Part shown: positions 54,663 through 63,526 of the stretch, in pieces
Position numbering within the stretch: position 1 is the stretch's first letter
Layout of the letters: each line of letters opens with the position of its first letter
Assembly (NCBI RefSeq): GCF_014268455.2
Contig: NZ_CP077085.1
Coordinates: 3,885,001-3,949,000, forward strand
Length of the DNA: 64,000 bases
Direction: 5' to 3'
Origin: Pseudomonas shahriarae
GTDB lineage: Bacteria; Pseudomonadota; Gammaproteobacteria; Pseudomonadales; Pseudomonadaceae
Translations under genes and position numbers: made by a program
The notes under the pieces: model-generated
What the model was told of the DNA's origin: nothing
Seen by the model: only the letters and a program-made list of their open reading frames with translations
Databases searched by the model: none

Positions 54663-56686
54663 GCAGTGGCCGCCTGGGCACGATGGGCCCGCCAGCAGTG
54701 CTGTGCGATCAACAGCCCCACCATGACGAAGCCGATTTCATCACTTAACGGCGTCGCCAGAATCAGGCTACCACCGGCGAAGAAGCCCAGCAGGCGCTCC
54801 CACCAACTCAGCCTGGCTTGCAAGTAGCCGGTAAATACCGCGCCCCAGATACCAATGGCCAGCAACGCTTTGGCCACCACATACAGTGTGGCCAGCAGGC
54901 TATCGCCCTGCAGCATCAGCGCCGGCTCGTACACCGCCATAAACGGCACAACGAACCCCGCCACCGCGATGCGTACCGCCCAAAAGCTGATCTTCAGGCC
55001 GCTCTCCCTGGCAATCGGTGCCGCCGCGAAACAGGCCAATGCCACCGGCGGTGTGAGGTCGGCCATGATGCCGAAATAGAACACGAACATATGCGAGACA
55101 ATCAGCGGTACGCCGAGGTCCAGCAGTGCCGGTGCAGCGATCGAACTGGTGATGATGTAGTTGGGAATGGTCGGGATCCCCATGCCCAGCACCAGGCAAG
55201 TGAGCATGGTGAGCACCAGCGACAGGAACAGGCTGTCCTGGCCAATGGCAAGGATGTAACCGGCAAAGGTGGACGCCACCCCGGTCAGCGACACGACACC
55301 GATAATCACCCCCACCAGGGCGCAGGCAATCCCCACCGGTACCGCGTGCCGTGCGCCCTCTACCAGCGCATGCAGGCAGATGGTCAGGGTGTCGCGGCCG
55401 CCTTTGATAAACCAGCACACCGCCACCAGCAGCGCCACCACCCCGAACACCATGCCGATACCGAGCCGGAAGAAGCCCGCGCAAAGCAGACCCAGGACGA
55501 TCCAGAAGACAAAACGCATCACCTTGGACGAGACCCGCAGGATGATCGCCGAGCCGAGAATCACAATGGACGTCAGGGCCAGGCCGACCATGCCGGAGAA
55601 CAGCGGCGTGCGCCCGGAGAACAGCAGGTAGATCAGCACAAACAGCGGAATCAACAGATACCAGCGCTGCTTCACCGCGGCCCAGGGGTTCGGGCATTCG
55701 TCCTTGGGCAGGCCACGCAGGTTGGAGCGCTTGGCTTCCAGGTGAACCATCCAGAATACCGAGCCGAAGTACAGCATGGCCGGAATCAACGCGGCCTTGG
55801 CCACCTCGAAGAACGGCACGTTGATCGTCTCGGCCATGATAAAGGCCACTGCGCCCATGATCGGCGGCATGATCTGGCTGCCCATCGACGAGGTCGCTTC
55901 CACGCCACCGGCAAACGCCGACTTGTAGCCGAAGCGCTTCATCAACGGGATGGTGAATTGGCCGGTGGTGACCACGTTGGCCACCCCCGAACCGGTGATG
56001 GTGCCCATCAGCGCCGACGACACCACGGAAACCTTGGCCGGGCCACCGAGTTTGTGGCCGAACAGGCCCATGGCGAAATCGGTGAACAGCTTGATCATTC
56101 CGGCCTGTTCAAGGAACGCACCGAACAGGATAAACAGGAAGATGTACGTGGCCGATACATAGGTCGGCGTGCCATACAGCCCCTCGGTGCCAAAGGCCAG
56201 TTGGTTGACGATCTGGTCGATGGCATAGCCGCGGTGCATCAGATCGCCCGGCAGGTACTGGCCGAACAGGCCGTAGGCCAGGAACAGCGCACAGATCAAC
56301 GGCAGGGCAATCCCCATCACCCGCCGCGCCGCCTCAAACACCAGCACAATCAGCACCAGACCGATGACCATATCGCTATCGGTCAGGTCGCCAGAGCGTT
56401 GAATCAAGTCGGCTTCGAAATACCACTGGTAGAACGCCGTGGCCATTCCGGCCAGCCCCAGCAGCCAGGCCATCGGCTGCCAGGGCTGAGCATTGCCACG
56501 CGCCGGAAAACACAGAAACACCACCAGCAACAGAAAGCCCACATGCACGGCCCGCAGAATCTGGCTGGAGACCGGATGAAAGGCCGCGGTGATGATTTGG
56601 AAGACGGAAAACAACAGCGCGACGTAGAACAGCGCTCGCGGCCAATCCCTGGGACTGGCGGCAAGGCCTTGATCGTGCTCACTCAT
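54659..56686 (-). CDS. TRAP transporter permease, fused 4TM/12TM (TAXI type)
   Basis: The 675-residue membrane protein fuses the small (DctQ-like, about 20-155) and large (DctM-like, about 165-610) subunits. Typical motifs are GLFGHKLGGPAKVSVVSSALMGTITGSGVANVVTTGQFTIPLMKR, ATSSMGSQIMPPIMGAVAFIMAE and MGIPTIPNYIITSSIAAPAL. It uses an ion gradient to import an organic acid delivered by the TAXI binding protein encoded just upstream. The start at 56686 (MSEHDQGLAAS) was preferred over a Cys-rich extension. Confidence 0.92.
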   Translation of the reverse strand: MSEHDQGLAASPRDWPRALFYVALLFSVFQIITAAFHPVSSQILRAVHVGFLLLVVFLCFPARGNAQPWQPMAWLLGLAGMATAFYQWYFEADLIQRSGDLTDSDMVIGLVLIVLVFEAARRVMGIALPLICALFLAYGLFGQYLPGDLMHRGYAIDQIVNQLAFGTEGLYGTPTYVSATYIFLFILFGAFLEQAGMIKLFTDFAMGLFGHKLGGPAKVSVVSSALMGTITGSGVANVVTTGQFTIPLMKRFGYKSAFAGGVEATSSMGSQIMPPIMGAVAFIMAETINVPFFEVAKAALIPAMLYFGSVFWMVHLEAKRSNLRGLPKDECPNPWAAVKQRWYLLIPLFVLIYLLFSGRTPLFSGMVGLALTSIVILGSAIILRVSSKVMRFVFWIVLGLLCAGFFRLGIGMVFGVVALLVAVCWFIKGGRDTLTICLHALVEGARHAVPVGIACALVGVIIGVVSLTGVASTFAGYILAIGQDSLFLSLVLTMLTCLVLGMGIPTIPNYIITSSIAAPALLDLGVPLIVSHMFVFYFGIMADLTPPVALACFAAAPIARESGLKISFWAVRIAVAGFVVPFMAVYEPALMLQGDSLLATLYVVAKALLAIGIWGAVFTGYLQARLSWWERLLGFFAGGSLILATPLSDEIGFVMVGLLIAQHCWRAHRAQAATA

Positions 56687-56810
56687 GCAGGTCACTCCCA
56701 CGTTACAACATCGACATGCCAACAAGCCTGGCGCGTTGTGCGCGCCAGGCTATTCACCGCTCTGGCATAGCGCGCAGCGCTTGGCACTGCGCACCGCACC
56801 CACCTGGGCC

Positions 56811-57764
56811 TTACAGTGCGCCCGCTTCCTTGTAGAAACGCTCGGCGCCCGGATGCAGTGGGATAGGCAGGCCCTTGGCCGCGCCCTGCAACTTGATATC
56901 TTTGGCCGCCGAGTGGGCGTTACCCAGACGATCGAGGTTGTCGAACATGAGCTTGGTCATCTGGTAGGCCACCTCATCGGTCACGCCGTCATGGCTGACC
57001 AGGATGTTGGTGATGGCCACAGTCGCTACATCGCTGTCCTGACCGTCATAAGTGCCCGCCGGGATCACCGCGCCCTGGTAGGCAGCGTTATCGATCTTCG
57101 CCGTGATATCCGCCGGGATGGCAACGAAGGTTATCGGCAGGGTCGCGGCCAGGTCGCGGATCGCCGCCATGCCCAGGCCCGAGGACTGCAGGGTGGCATC
57201 CAACTGGCGGTTCTTGATTAACTCGACCGACTCGGCGTACGGCAGAAACTCGACCTTGCCCATGTCTTCATAGCTCAGGCCAGCAGCCTTGAAGATGGCG
57301 CGGGCGTTCAGCTCGGTACCGGATTTCGGCGCGCCGACGGAGATACGCTTGTTTTTCAGATCTTCCAGGGTGGTGATGCCAGACTCCTTGCTGGCGACGA
57401 TCTGGATGTAGTTGGGGTAGGTGCCGGCAATCGCCCGCAGTTTTTTCAAGGGAGCCTTGAAGCCGGCGTCTTGCACGCCATTCCAGGCATCGGCGACCGA
57501 GTCACCGAGGGCAAAGGCCAGCTCGCCGCGACCGGCTTGCAGCAGGTTGAGGTTTTCCACCGACGCCTTGGTGGCCTGCACCGAGGTCTTCGATCCGTCT
57601 ATACCGTTGCTGTACAGCTGTGACAACGCCACCCCAATCGGGTAGTACACGCCGCTGGTGCCACCGGTCAGGACGTTGATAAAGGTTGGGGCGGCGAGTG
57701 CCGAGGAACTGGCGACAAGGGCTGCGGCAGCAGCAAACAGGCTCAAGCGTTTGGTCATTTGCAT
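56811..57764 (-). CDS. TAXI-family TRAP solute-binding protein
   Basis: The 317-residue periplasmic protein starts with a cleavable signal (MQMTKRLSLFAAAAALV...ALA) and the TAXI signature FINVLTGGTSGVYYPIGVAL (residues about 28-47); PNYIQIVASKESGITTLEDLKNKRISVGAPKSGTELNA is the second conserved block. It binds an organic substrate, in some members glutamate or another carboxylate, for the fused permease encoded 125 bp downstream. The substrate here is unknown. Confidence 0.92.
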   Translation of the reverse strand: MQMTKRLSLFAAAAALVASSSALAAPTFINVLTGGTSGVYYPIGVALSQLYSNGIDGSKTSVQATKASVENLNLLQAGRGELAFALGDSVADAWNGVQDAGFKAPLKKLRAIAGTYPNYIQIVASKESGITTLEDLKNKRISVGAPKSGTELNARAIFKAAGLSYEDMGKVEFLPYAESVELIKNRQLDATLQSSGLGMAAIRDLAATLPITFVAIPADITAKIDNAAYQGAVIPAGTYDGQDSDVATVAITNILVSHDGVTDEVAYQMTKLMFDNLDRLGNAHSAAKDIKLQGAAKGLPIPLHPGAERFYKEAGAL

Positions 57765-57973
57765 AGATTCACCTTTTATCCTTCTTATTAGGTACCGAGC
57801 AGCCGCGTGACCGGCTGACGAGCCCTATGGTAGCTGCCGCGCGCGAAACAGAGAAAATCCTGGTGCCTTTAACCTGTTCCACACGGCCTGCGTGGTGGCT
57901 GTTATAAGCGAATTTACGCGAGCCAGGTTCTGTAAGAAAAGTCTTGTTGCAAATCGGCACCCGTAACCGCCGG

Positions 57974-59293
57974 TCAGGTGTGGCGCCGGGGCAGTTCGAT
58001 CAACACTTTGAGCCCGCCCAGTGGGCTCTCTTGCAACCGCAATGTACCGCCCCATACATCGACAATGTCCCGCACGATGCCCAGCCCCAGGCCATGGCCA
58101 TCGGTCTGTTCATCCAGGCGGGTGCCACGACTGAAAACCTGGTCGCGCTGGGCCTCGGGAATACCCGGGCCGTCATCTTCGACGATCAGTTGAAAACACT
58201 CCGGGGTCTGCTCAATGCTCAAACGCACTTCGGCATCCGCCCATTTGCAGGCGTTGTCCAGCAGGTTGCCCAAGAGCTCCAGCAAGTCTTCGCGGTCCCA
58301 GGGCAGTTGCAGGCCGGGGCGAACCTGGTAGCTCAACTCCAGGTGTTCGCCGTGGATCATGTTCAGGGTCGCCAGCAAGCCCGGCAGTTCGCTGTCGCAG
58401 TCGAACAGCGCGCCGGGCAGGGTTTCACCGGCCAGGCGCGCGCGGTTGAGTTCGCGGTTGAGCCGTTGCTGCACCTGCTGCAACTGCTCGCGCAACAACT
58501 TGGCCAATTGTGGCTGGTCCTTGAGCTGCTCGCTGGAAGCCACGCTCAACAATACCGCCAGCGGGGTCTTCAAGGCATGGCCGAGGTTACCCAGGGCGTT
58601 GCGCGAGCGTTTGAGGCTGTCTTCGGTATGGGCCAACAGGTGGTTGATCTGCGCCACCAGCGGCTCCAGCTCCACCGGCACCTGGGTATCCAGTTGCGAG
58701 CGCTGGCCTTGTTGCAGCTGTGCAATCTGCTCGCGCGCAGTTTCCAGCGGGCGCAGGGCCCGGCGTACGGTGACCCGTTGCAGGATCAGGATCAGCAGCA
58801 GCGCCGCCAGCCCGAGGACCAGGCCGACCTGGCGCATCAGGCGAAAACTTTCCCGCACGGGCGTGTAGTCTTGAGCCACGCTGATGGAAATCGACTGGCC
58901 AAAACGCTTGTAGTCCGATCGCAGGACCAGCAGTTGCTGGCCTTCCGGGCCCAGTTGCAGGTTGCCCTTCAGGCCGGCCTGGGGCAGTTGCGGCAGTTCC
59001 TGGTCCCACAATGAACGGGAGCGCCAGTGGTTGTCGCTGAAGTCGATACGGAAATAATGCCCGGAAAACGGCCGTTGATAGGCCGGTGACAAGCGCTGTT
59101 CATCCAGTTGCACGCCGCCGGGCCCACGCACCAGGGCCACCAGCAGGTTTTCGCTGTCGTTGCGCAGACCCGCTTCCAGGTAGCGCTGCAGACCCACTTC
59201 GAACAGCCACAGGCTGGTCTGCGCCAGCACCAGGCCGACGATCACCATCACGCTGATCAGCCCCAGGCTCAGCCGCCGCTGGATCGACCTCAC
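57974..59293 (-). CDS. bqsS: Sensor histidine kinase (BqsS/CarS-like)
   Basis: The 439-residue kinase has two membrane helices (about 8-30 and 152-172) around a periplasmic sensor of about 120 residues. HAMP follows, then the H box ([21 protein letters not shown], phospho-His near 248) and the N ([13 protein letters not shown]), G1 (VEDDGPGIP) and G2 ([12 protein letters not shown]) boxes. With the overlapping response regulator and two PepSY genes it matches P. aeruginosa PA2656-PA2659 (bqsSRQP), a Fe(II)/Ca2+-linked system, also near chemoreceptor genes there. The RExxE iron motif reported for BqsS is not seen exactly in the periplasmic part here. Confidence 0.85.
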   Translation of the reverse strand: MRSIQRRLSLGLISVMVIVGLVLAQTSLWLFEVGLQRYLEAGLRNDSENLLVALVRGPGGVQLDEQRLSPAYQRPFSGHYFRIDFSDNHWRSRSLWDQELPQLPQAGLKGNLQLGPEGQQLLVLRSDYKRFGQSISISVAQDYTPVRESFRLMRQVGLVLGLAALLLILILQRVTVRRALRPLETAREQIAQLQQGQRSQLDTQVPVELEPLVAQINHLLAHTEDSLKRSRNALGNLGHALKTPLAVLLSVASSEQLKDQPQLAKLLREQLQQVQQRLNRELNRARLAGETLPGALFDCDSELPGLLATLNMIHGEHLELSYQVRPGLQLPWDREDLLELLGNLLDNACKWADAEVRLSIEQTPECFQLIVEDDGPGIPEAQRDQVFSRGTRLDEQTDGHGLGLGIVRDIVDVWGGTLRLQESPLGGLKVLIELPRRHT

Positions 59294-59958
59294 GCGGGGC
59301 TGGCGCCAAAGCGATAACCCTGGCCACGCCGGGTTTCAATCACGCTGCGCCCGAGCTTGCGCCGCAGATGGTTGACGTGGACCTCGAGGACATTGGAGTC
59401 GCGCTCGGTCTCGCCGTCATACAGGTGCTCGGCCAGATGGCTTTTGGAAAGGATTTGTTCGGGATGCAGCATGAAGTAGCGCAGCAGGCGAAACTCGGCA
59501 GCGGTCAGTTGCACCTCGGCACCGTCGCGCATCACGCACTGACGGCCTTCATCCAGGTGCAAGCCCGCCGCCTGCAAGGTCGGCTGATTGGCCTGGCCAT
59601 GGGAACGGCGCAGCAAGGCCTGGATGCGCAGGTACAACTCCTCGGGGTGGAACGGCTTGCTCAGGTAATCGTCGGCCCCGGCCTTGAGCCCTGCGATGCG
59701 CTCGGCCCAGGAATCGCGGGCGGTGAGGATCAACACCGGGGTCGCCAGCGCGGCGGCGCGCCACTGGCTCAGCACCTCAAGCCCCGGCAAGCCAGGCAGG
59801 CCCAGATCGAGGATGATCAGGTCATACGGCTCGCTGCGCCCCTGATACACCGCATCGCGACCGTCCGCCAGCCAATCCACGGCATAGCCCTGGGCTTTCA
59901 GCCCGGCCATCAGTTCATCAGCCAACGGTACGTGGTCTTCCACCAGAAGCAGGCGCAT
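59290..59958 (-). CDS. bqsR: OmpR-family response regulator (BqsR/CarR-like)
   Basis: The 222-residue regulator has a receiver domain ([20 protein letters not shown]; phospho-acceptor Asp in [12 protein letters not shown] near 51; Lys in [10 protein letters not shown] near 101) and a C-terminal winged helix ([33 protein letters not shown]). Its gene overlaps the kinase by 4 bp at the 3' end and the upstream PepSY gene by an ATGA at the 5' end, so all are translationally coupled. Confidence 0.9.
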   Translation of the reverse strand: MRLLLVEDHVPLADELMAGLKAQGYAVDWLADGRDAVYQGRSEPYDLIILDLGLPGLPGLEVLSQWRAAALATPVLILTARDSWAERIAGLKAGADDYLSKPFHPEELYLRIQALLRRSHGQANQPTLQAAGLHLDEGRQCVMRDGAEVQLTAAEFRLLRYFMLHPEQILSKSHLAEHLYDGETERDSNVLEVHVNHLRRKLGRSVIETRRGQGYRFGASPA

Positions 59959-60272
59959 CAGTCATCTTCCTCGTCTTCAAGCAGCGCGCCGGTGGTCGCG
60001 TCCAGTTTGATTTCCCGGACCACGCCATCGGTGGTCACCAGCTCCACCTCATAGACGTAACTGCCGTGTTTGCTCTCAAGCTCAGCCTCCAGCAACCTGG
60101 CACCGGGATGCCGGGCCATGGCCTGCTGCAGCAGTTGCTCCAGGGACAGAATCACCCCTTGCTGACGCAATTCCAGGGCTTCATCCTGGTTGAGGTCCCG
60201 GGCAGCCACCACCGAGCAAAAGGCCAGGAGCACCAGCGCCAGTCGACTGCCGGTGCGTAGATTTACCTTCAT
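59958..60272 (-). CDS. PepSY-domain periplasmic protein (second)
   Basis: The 104-residue protein has a signal peptide ([20 protein letters not shown]...AA) and one PepSY domain (about 28-98: [47 protein letters not shown]). The acidic tail EDEEDD may bind cations. It corresponds in position to PA2658 (bqsQ). Its start overlaps the stop of the upstream PepSY gene (TAATG) and its stop overlaps the response-regulator start. It may modulate the kinase signal at the periplasmic face (inference). Confidence 0.88.
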   Translation of the reverse strand: MKVNLRTGSRLALVLLAFCSVVAARDLNQDEALELRQQGVILSLEQLLQQAMARHPGARLLEAELESKHGSYVYEVELVTTDGVVREIKLDATTGALLEDEEDD

Positions 60273-60577
60273 TACGTATCCTGATGATCCTTGAGGACTT
60301 GCCCGGTGACAGCGTCCAATTCCACATCCCACTCGACGCCCTGGGCATCGCGCAGGTCAACCTGGTAAATATACTTGCCGTATTCCTGCTCCAGCTCGGT
60401 TTCATGCACCGTGCCACCTGGGTGCTTGGCCAGGGCGGCGGCATTGAGCTTCTCGAAAGACTGGATGGTACCAGCGTCACGCAATTTCAGCGCTTCATCC
60501 GGCCCCAGGTCCCGCGCCTGGGCCAGGCCGCTGGTGAGGGCGATGATACTGGCGGTGATAATTGTGAGGGTTTTCAT
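60272..60577 (-). CDS. PepSY-domain periplasmic protein (first gene of the operon)
   Basis: The 101-residue protein has a signal peptide (MKTLTIITASIIALTSGLA) and a PepSY domain (TVHETELEQEYGKYIYQVDLRDAQGVEWDVELDAVTGQVLKDHQD). The N-terminal RDLGPDEALKLRDAG segment parallels its partner ([15 protein letters not shown]), so the two genes arose by duplication. It corresponds in position to PA2659 (bqsP). GGAGAACGATC precedes the ATG at 60577. Confidence 0.88.
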   Translation of the reverse strand: MKTLTIITASIIALTSGLAQARDLGPDEALKLRDAGTIQSFEKLNAAALAKHPGGTVHETELEQEYGKYIYQVDLRDAQGVEWDVELDAVTGQVLKDHQDT

Positions 60578-60736
60578 GATCGTTCTCCATTTCAGGATGT
60601 TTTGCCTACGGCCCCCACAGTACGGGTCGCAACTTAACTGAAACTGAATTGCCACCATGGCAATTGTCCCACAACACCTTGCCAGGCTCCGGGGAATATT
60701 TCCTATACTGCCCGGCTCGCCTGCACAGAGATCGGT

Positions 60737-61816
60737 ATGACGGCCATTCACATCAAGTTCCCCGCCCTGACGCTCAAGGCTGGCCAACGCGCTTTTGCAC
60801 GCATTCGCGAACAAGGCCTCCAGCCTGCCGATGTGGGGATTCTGCCCGGCGCGGCCGGTGGTCCCAAGGCCCTGGGCATTCAGGGTCTGGACTTGGCGCT
60901 GTTCGGTGACTGGCTGGCGCGTGCCCCCCGCGAGCGTGCGCTGATCGGCGCGTCGATCGGTTCCTGGCGCTTTGCCAGTGCCTGCCTGCCGGATCCGGTA
61001 CAGGGCCTGCTCGACCTCGGGCGCCTGTATAACGAGCAACGCTTTGCCAAGGGCGTGACCATGGCCGAGGTCAGCCAGAGCTGCCAGCGCATGCTCGACG
61101 ACCTGCTGGCCGGGCGCGATGCGTCGCTATTGGATAACCCGCACTATCGTCTGAATATAGTCGTGGTCAAAAGCCATGGCCTGTTGGCCGACGATCACCG
61201 TGGGCGCCTGGGCCTGGGCCTGTCCTCGGTGATCGCCGATAACCTGCGCGGCCGTGCGCGGCTGTCCCGGCATTTTGAACGGCTGATCATCCACGACCCG
61301 CGCCAGGCGCCGCCACTGCACCCGCTCACGGATTTCCCTTCGCGCTTTCTCGCCCTGGAACCGGGCAACCTGCGCCAGGCCCTGCTGGCGTCCGGCTCGA
61401 TCCCTATGGTGATGCAAGGCGTACGCGACTTGCCGGGCGCCGGTGCCGGCACCTATCGCGATGGTGGCCTGCTGGACTACCACCTCGACCTGCCCTACCA
61501 CGGCGATGACATTGTTCTGTACCCGCACTTCACTGATCGAGTCATCCCCGGCTGGTTTGACAAGAGCCTGCCGTGGCGGCGCAGTAGCCCACAGGGTCTG
61601 CAGGATGTGTTGCTGGTGGCCCCCTCACGGGACTACCTGGCCCGCCTGCCCCACGGCAAATTGCCGGATCGCAGCGACTTCAAGCGCTTTATGGGGGATG
61701 ACGCGCGACGCAATCAGTACTGGCAAACCGCGATGAGTGAAAGCCAGCGGCTGGGCGATGAGTTCCTTGAACTGGCCGATAGTGGCCATCTGGGTGAGCG
61801 CTTGATTGCGCTCTGA
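60737..61816 (+). CDS. Patatin-like phospholipase family protein
   Basis: The 359-residue protein has a patatin-type serine hydrolase core: the nucleophile elbow GASIGSWR (Ser near residue 73) and the catalytic Asp in YRDGGLLDYH (near 238), with an oxyanion-type PGAAGGPKALG near the N-terminus. Such proteins hydrolyse acyl lipids in the cytoplasm or at membranes. There is no signal peptide. It is divergent from the PepSY/two-component operon and monocistronic. Confidence 0.85.
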   Translation: MTAIHIKFPALTLKAGQRAFARIREQGLQPADVGILPGAAGGPKALGIQGLDLALFGDWLARAPRERALIGASIGSWRFASACLPDPVQGLLDLGRLYNEQRFAKGVTMAEVSQSCQRMLDDLLAGRDASLLDNPHYRLNIVVVKSHGLLADDHRGRLGLGLSSVIADNLRGRARLSRHFERLIIHDPRQAPPLHPLTDFPSRFLALEPGNLRQALLASGSIPMVMQGVRDLPGAGAGTYRDGGLLDYHLDLPYHGDDIVLYPHFTDRVIPGWFDKSLPWRRSSPQGLQDVLLVAPSRDYLARLPHGKLPDRSDFKRFMGDDARRNQYWQTAMSESQRLGDEFLELADSGHLGERLIAL

Positions 61817-61841
61817 GCCAGCAGGCCTTATTTTTCCGCAA

Positions 61842-61997
61842 ATTGGCGTAGCGCCCGGCGAGCGTACGTTCACCCTTACCTTGGGTGTATCATCCGGCGC
61901 TATGTATGCGATCATACAAGGCATCTTTCTGTGTGCATTCTCATCAACAGTGGCCGAATCAAAAGTTATCGACGATGAAAACAAAAGCATCATCTAA
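61842..61997 (+). pseudogene. C-terminal remnant of a DUF2975 membrane protein
   Basis: The in-frame segment IGVAPGERTFTLTLGVSSG then MYAIIQGIFLCAFSSTVAES and KVIDDENKSII ends three bases before the XRE gene. It aligns with the last 50 residues of DUF2975 proteins (GxR...L.FS...L..GLLLLAL..VF.EG..L.ED...TV type). DUF2975 is the usual upstream partner of YozG-like XRE regulators. About 110 N-terminal codons are missing and the patatin gene lies directly upstream, so this looks like a deletion remnant. Confidence 0.55.
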
Positions 61998-62000
61998 CCC

Positions 62001-62213
62001 ATGACAATCATTATTCGATTGGACGTCATGATGGCGAAGAAGAAGATTCGCTCCAACCAACTGGCAGATGCCATTGGGATTACCGAAGCCAATCTATCGC
62101 TATTGAAAAACGGAAAGATCAAAGGCGTTAAACTCGAAACCCTGAACAAGCTGTGTATCGCCCTGGATTGCCAGCCAGGCGACTTGCTGGAGTTCGAGAG
62201 CGAAGAAGCCTAG
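62001..62213 (+). CDS. XRE-family regulator (YozG-like)
   Basis: The 70-residue protein is a single helix-turn-helix (MTIIIRLDVMMAKKKIRSNQ, LADAIGITEANLSLLKNGKI, LETLNKLCIALDCQPGDLLE), the YozG/Cro-like group normally encoded with a DUF2975 membrane protein. The start MTIIIRLD is the family norm and is only 3 bp after the remnant's stop. With the partner gene mostly lost, this regulator may be an orphan. Confidence 0.88.
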   Translation: MTIIIRLDVMMAKKKIRSNQLADAIGITEANLSLLKNGKIKGVKLETLNKLCIALDCQPGDLLEFESEEA

Positions 62214-62285
62214 CCCTGCAACGAGCTGCCTGGCTTGCGGGCAACCCTGTAAAACACTGATAAATTCAACGCGGACCTCCCCCTT

Positions 62286-62525
62286 ATGAAACCCATAAAG
62301 TTCCTGGGCCTCGTCACTACCGCCCTGATTACTGGTTGCAGTAACACCAGTTTCAGCCCTTCCTCGTTCAAGGTTTATGAACCAGGTACGCAGTTCGGTA
62401 ACCGCCACGGCTCTTCTTTCTGGCTGGATACACCCTGCCCTAAACGTGGTTGCGATAATAATAAGTTGTTCTTCAATCCAGCCCACCAGGAAACAACTTT
62501 GGAAAGATACAACCATGCATTCTAA
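62286..62525 (+). CDS. Small putative lipoprotein
   Basis: The 79-residue protein has a lipoprotein signal (MKPIKFLGLVTTALITGC, Cys at 18) followed by a Ser/Phe-rich mature part with DTPCPKRGCDNNKLFFNP containing a Cys pair. It overlaps the start of the next gene by 11 bp, so the two are co-translated. I recognise no family. Confidence 0.68.
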   Translation: MKPIKFLGLVTTALITGCSNTSFSPSSFKVYEPGTQFGNRHGSSFWLDTPCPKRGCDNNKLFFNPAHQETTLERYNHAF

Positions 62526-62910
62526 TCGCAAAAAAATGTACAGCCTTGGCATGTTCCTGCTTCTGGCGGCAGGCCAGGCAAGCGCGCAGGACTTGCCCAA
62601 TCTCTCGCTTCTCACGCGCTATGGCGTCACCGAAGATCAGTTGCCGGCAGCCCCCACCGACCTGGCACTGAGTACCGAACCGACGAAAAGTCGCTTTGAA
62701 ATGCAGCCCGAACGGCCACTGATCCGGCTGGAGAAAAACGGCAACCTGGTGTCTGAAACCACCGGCAATATCAGCATTGATAACGCCGCTGCCCAAAGCC
62801 AGGTGCAGTGTGCCCGTGCGTATGCCGAACTGGAGCGCCGAGGGTCGCAGCGCTCATTGCCGTGTGGGGATGGGGTCAAGGTCAGTACAACGTTATGGTC
62901 CCAGGAGTAA
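62515..62910 (+). CDS. Exported hypothetical protein
   Basis: The 131-residue protein has a signal peptide (MHSNRKKMYSLGMFLLLAA...SAQ) and a soluble mature part with two Cys (VQCARAYAELERRG, LPCGDGVKVS) that could form a disulfide. GGAAAGATACAACC precedes the ATG, which lies inside the preceding lipoprotein gene. Function unknown; the shared operon suggests the two exported proteins work together. Confidence 0.7.
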   Translation: MHSNRKKMYSLGMFLLLAAGQASAQDLPNLSLLTRYGVTEDQLPAAPTDLALSTEPTKSRFEMQPERPLIRLEKNGNLVSETTGNISIDNAAAQSQVQCARAYAELERRGSQRSLPCGDGVKVSTTLWSQE

Positions 62911-63051
62911 CAGCGCTTTACGCACGCCGCCTGGTTGCCCGATAAAACAGGTTAGAATGCGCGCCAAGTCGGTCACCTGGGCCCATAAAGCGCTCACCCC
63001 ACACTGACAATCGCACACAGCCCTAGAAACTCCTGCCTTACAGGTCATACC

Positions 63052-63408
63052 GTGGAAATTTTCAAAGAGTTTACATTCGAGTCCGCCCACCGCCTGCCCC
63101 ACGTCCCCGAAGGCCACAAGTGCGGGCGCCTGCACGGCCACTCCTTCAAGGTGGCCATCCACCTGAGCGGCGACCTCGATCCGCATACCGGCTGGATCCG
63201 TGATTTCTCGGAGATCAAGGCGATTTTCAAGCCGCTCTATGAGCGCCTCGACCACAACTACCTCAACGACATCCCCGGCCTGGAAAACCCTACCAGCGAA
63301 GTACTGGCCAAGTGGATATGGAATGAGCTGAAGCCGCTGTTGCCGGAACTCAGCGCCATTCGTATCCATGAGACCTGCACCAGTGGCTGTATTTATCGCG
63401 GTGAATAA
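63052..63408 (+). CDS. queD: 6-carboxytetrahydropterin synthase
   Basis: The 118-residue enzyme of queuosine (preQ0) synthesis has the zinc site [24 protein letters not shown] (His near 16 and the HGH pair; catalytic Cys in HKCGRLHGH) and [13 protein letters not shown] at the C-terminus, with the Glu of the pterin pocket. The start is GTG at 63052 ([15 protein letters not shown]). I looked for a preQ1 riboswitch in the 140-bp leader and saw none. Confidence 0.93.
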   Translation: MEIFKEFTFESAHRLPHVPEGHKCGRLHGHSFKVAIHLSGDLDPHTGWIRDFSEIKAIFKPLYERLDHNYLNDIPGLENPTSEVLAKWIWNELKPLLPELSAIRIHETCTSGCIYRGE

Positions 63409-63526
63409 AGCACCTCTACAAAACCGAGGGGACACCTCCCTCGCCATGGATTGCTCCATCCCTGGCTTGCCCTCGACGATAGCAGCGAATAAAACCAGGT
63501 TTTGAAGCAAACCAAGGAACCACACC

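Noticed and set aside
54818..56770. 650-codon ORF opposite the TRAP permease gene
   Set aside because: Complement of hydrophobic codons; composition (His, Arg, Gln) is typical of an artefact.
62911..63051. preQ1 riboswitch before queD
   Set aside because: I looked for preQ1-I/II-like pseudoknot elements and saw no convincing stem and A-rich tail.
63428..63446. Hairpin after queD as a terminator
   Set aside because: A short CGAGGG...CCCTCG stem is present but no T-run follows, so I did not call a terminator.
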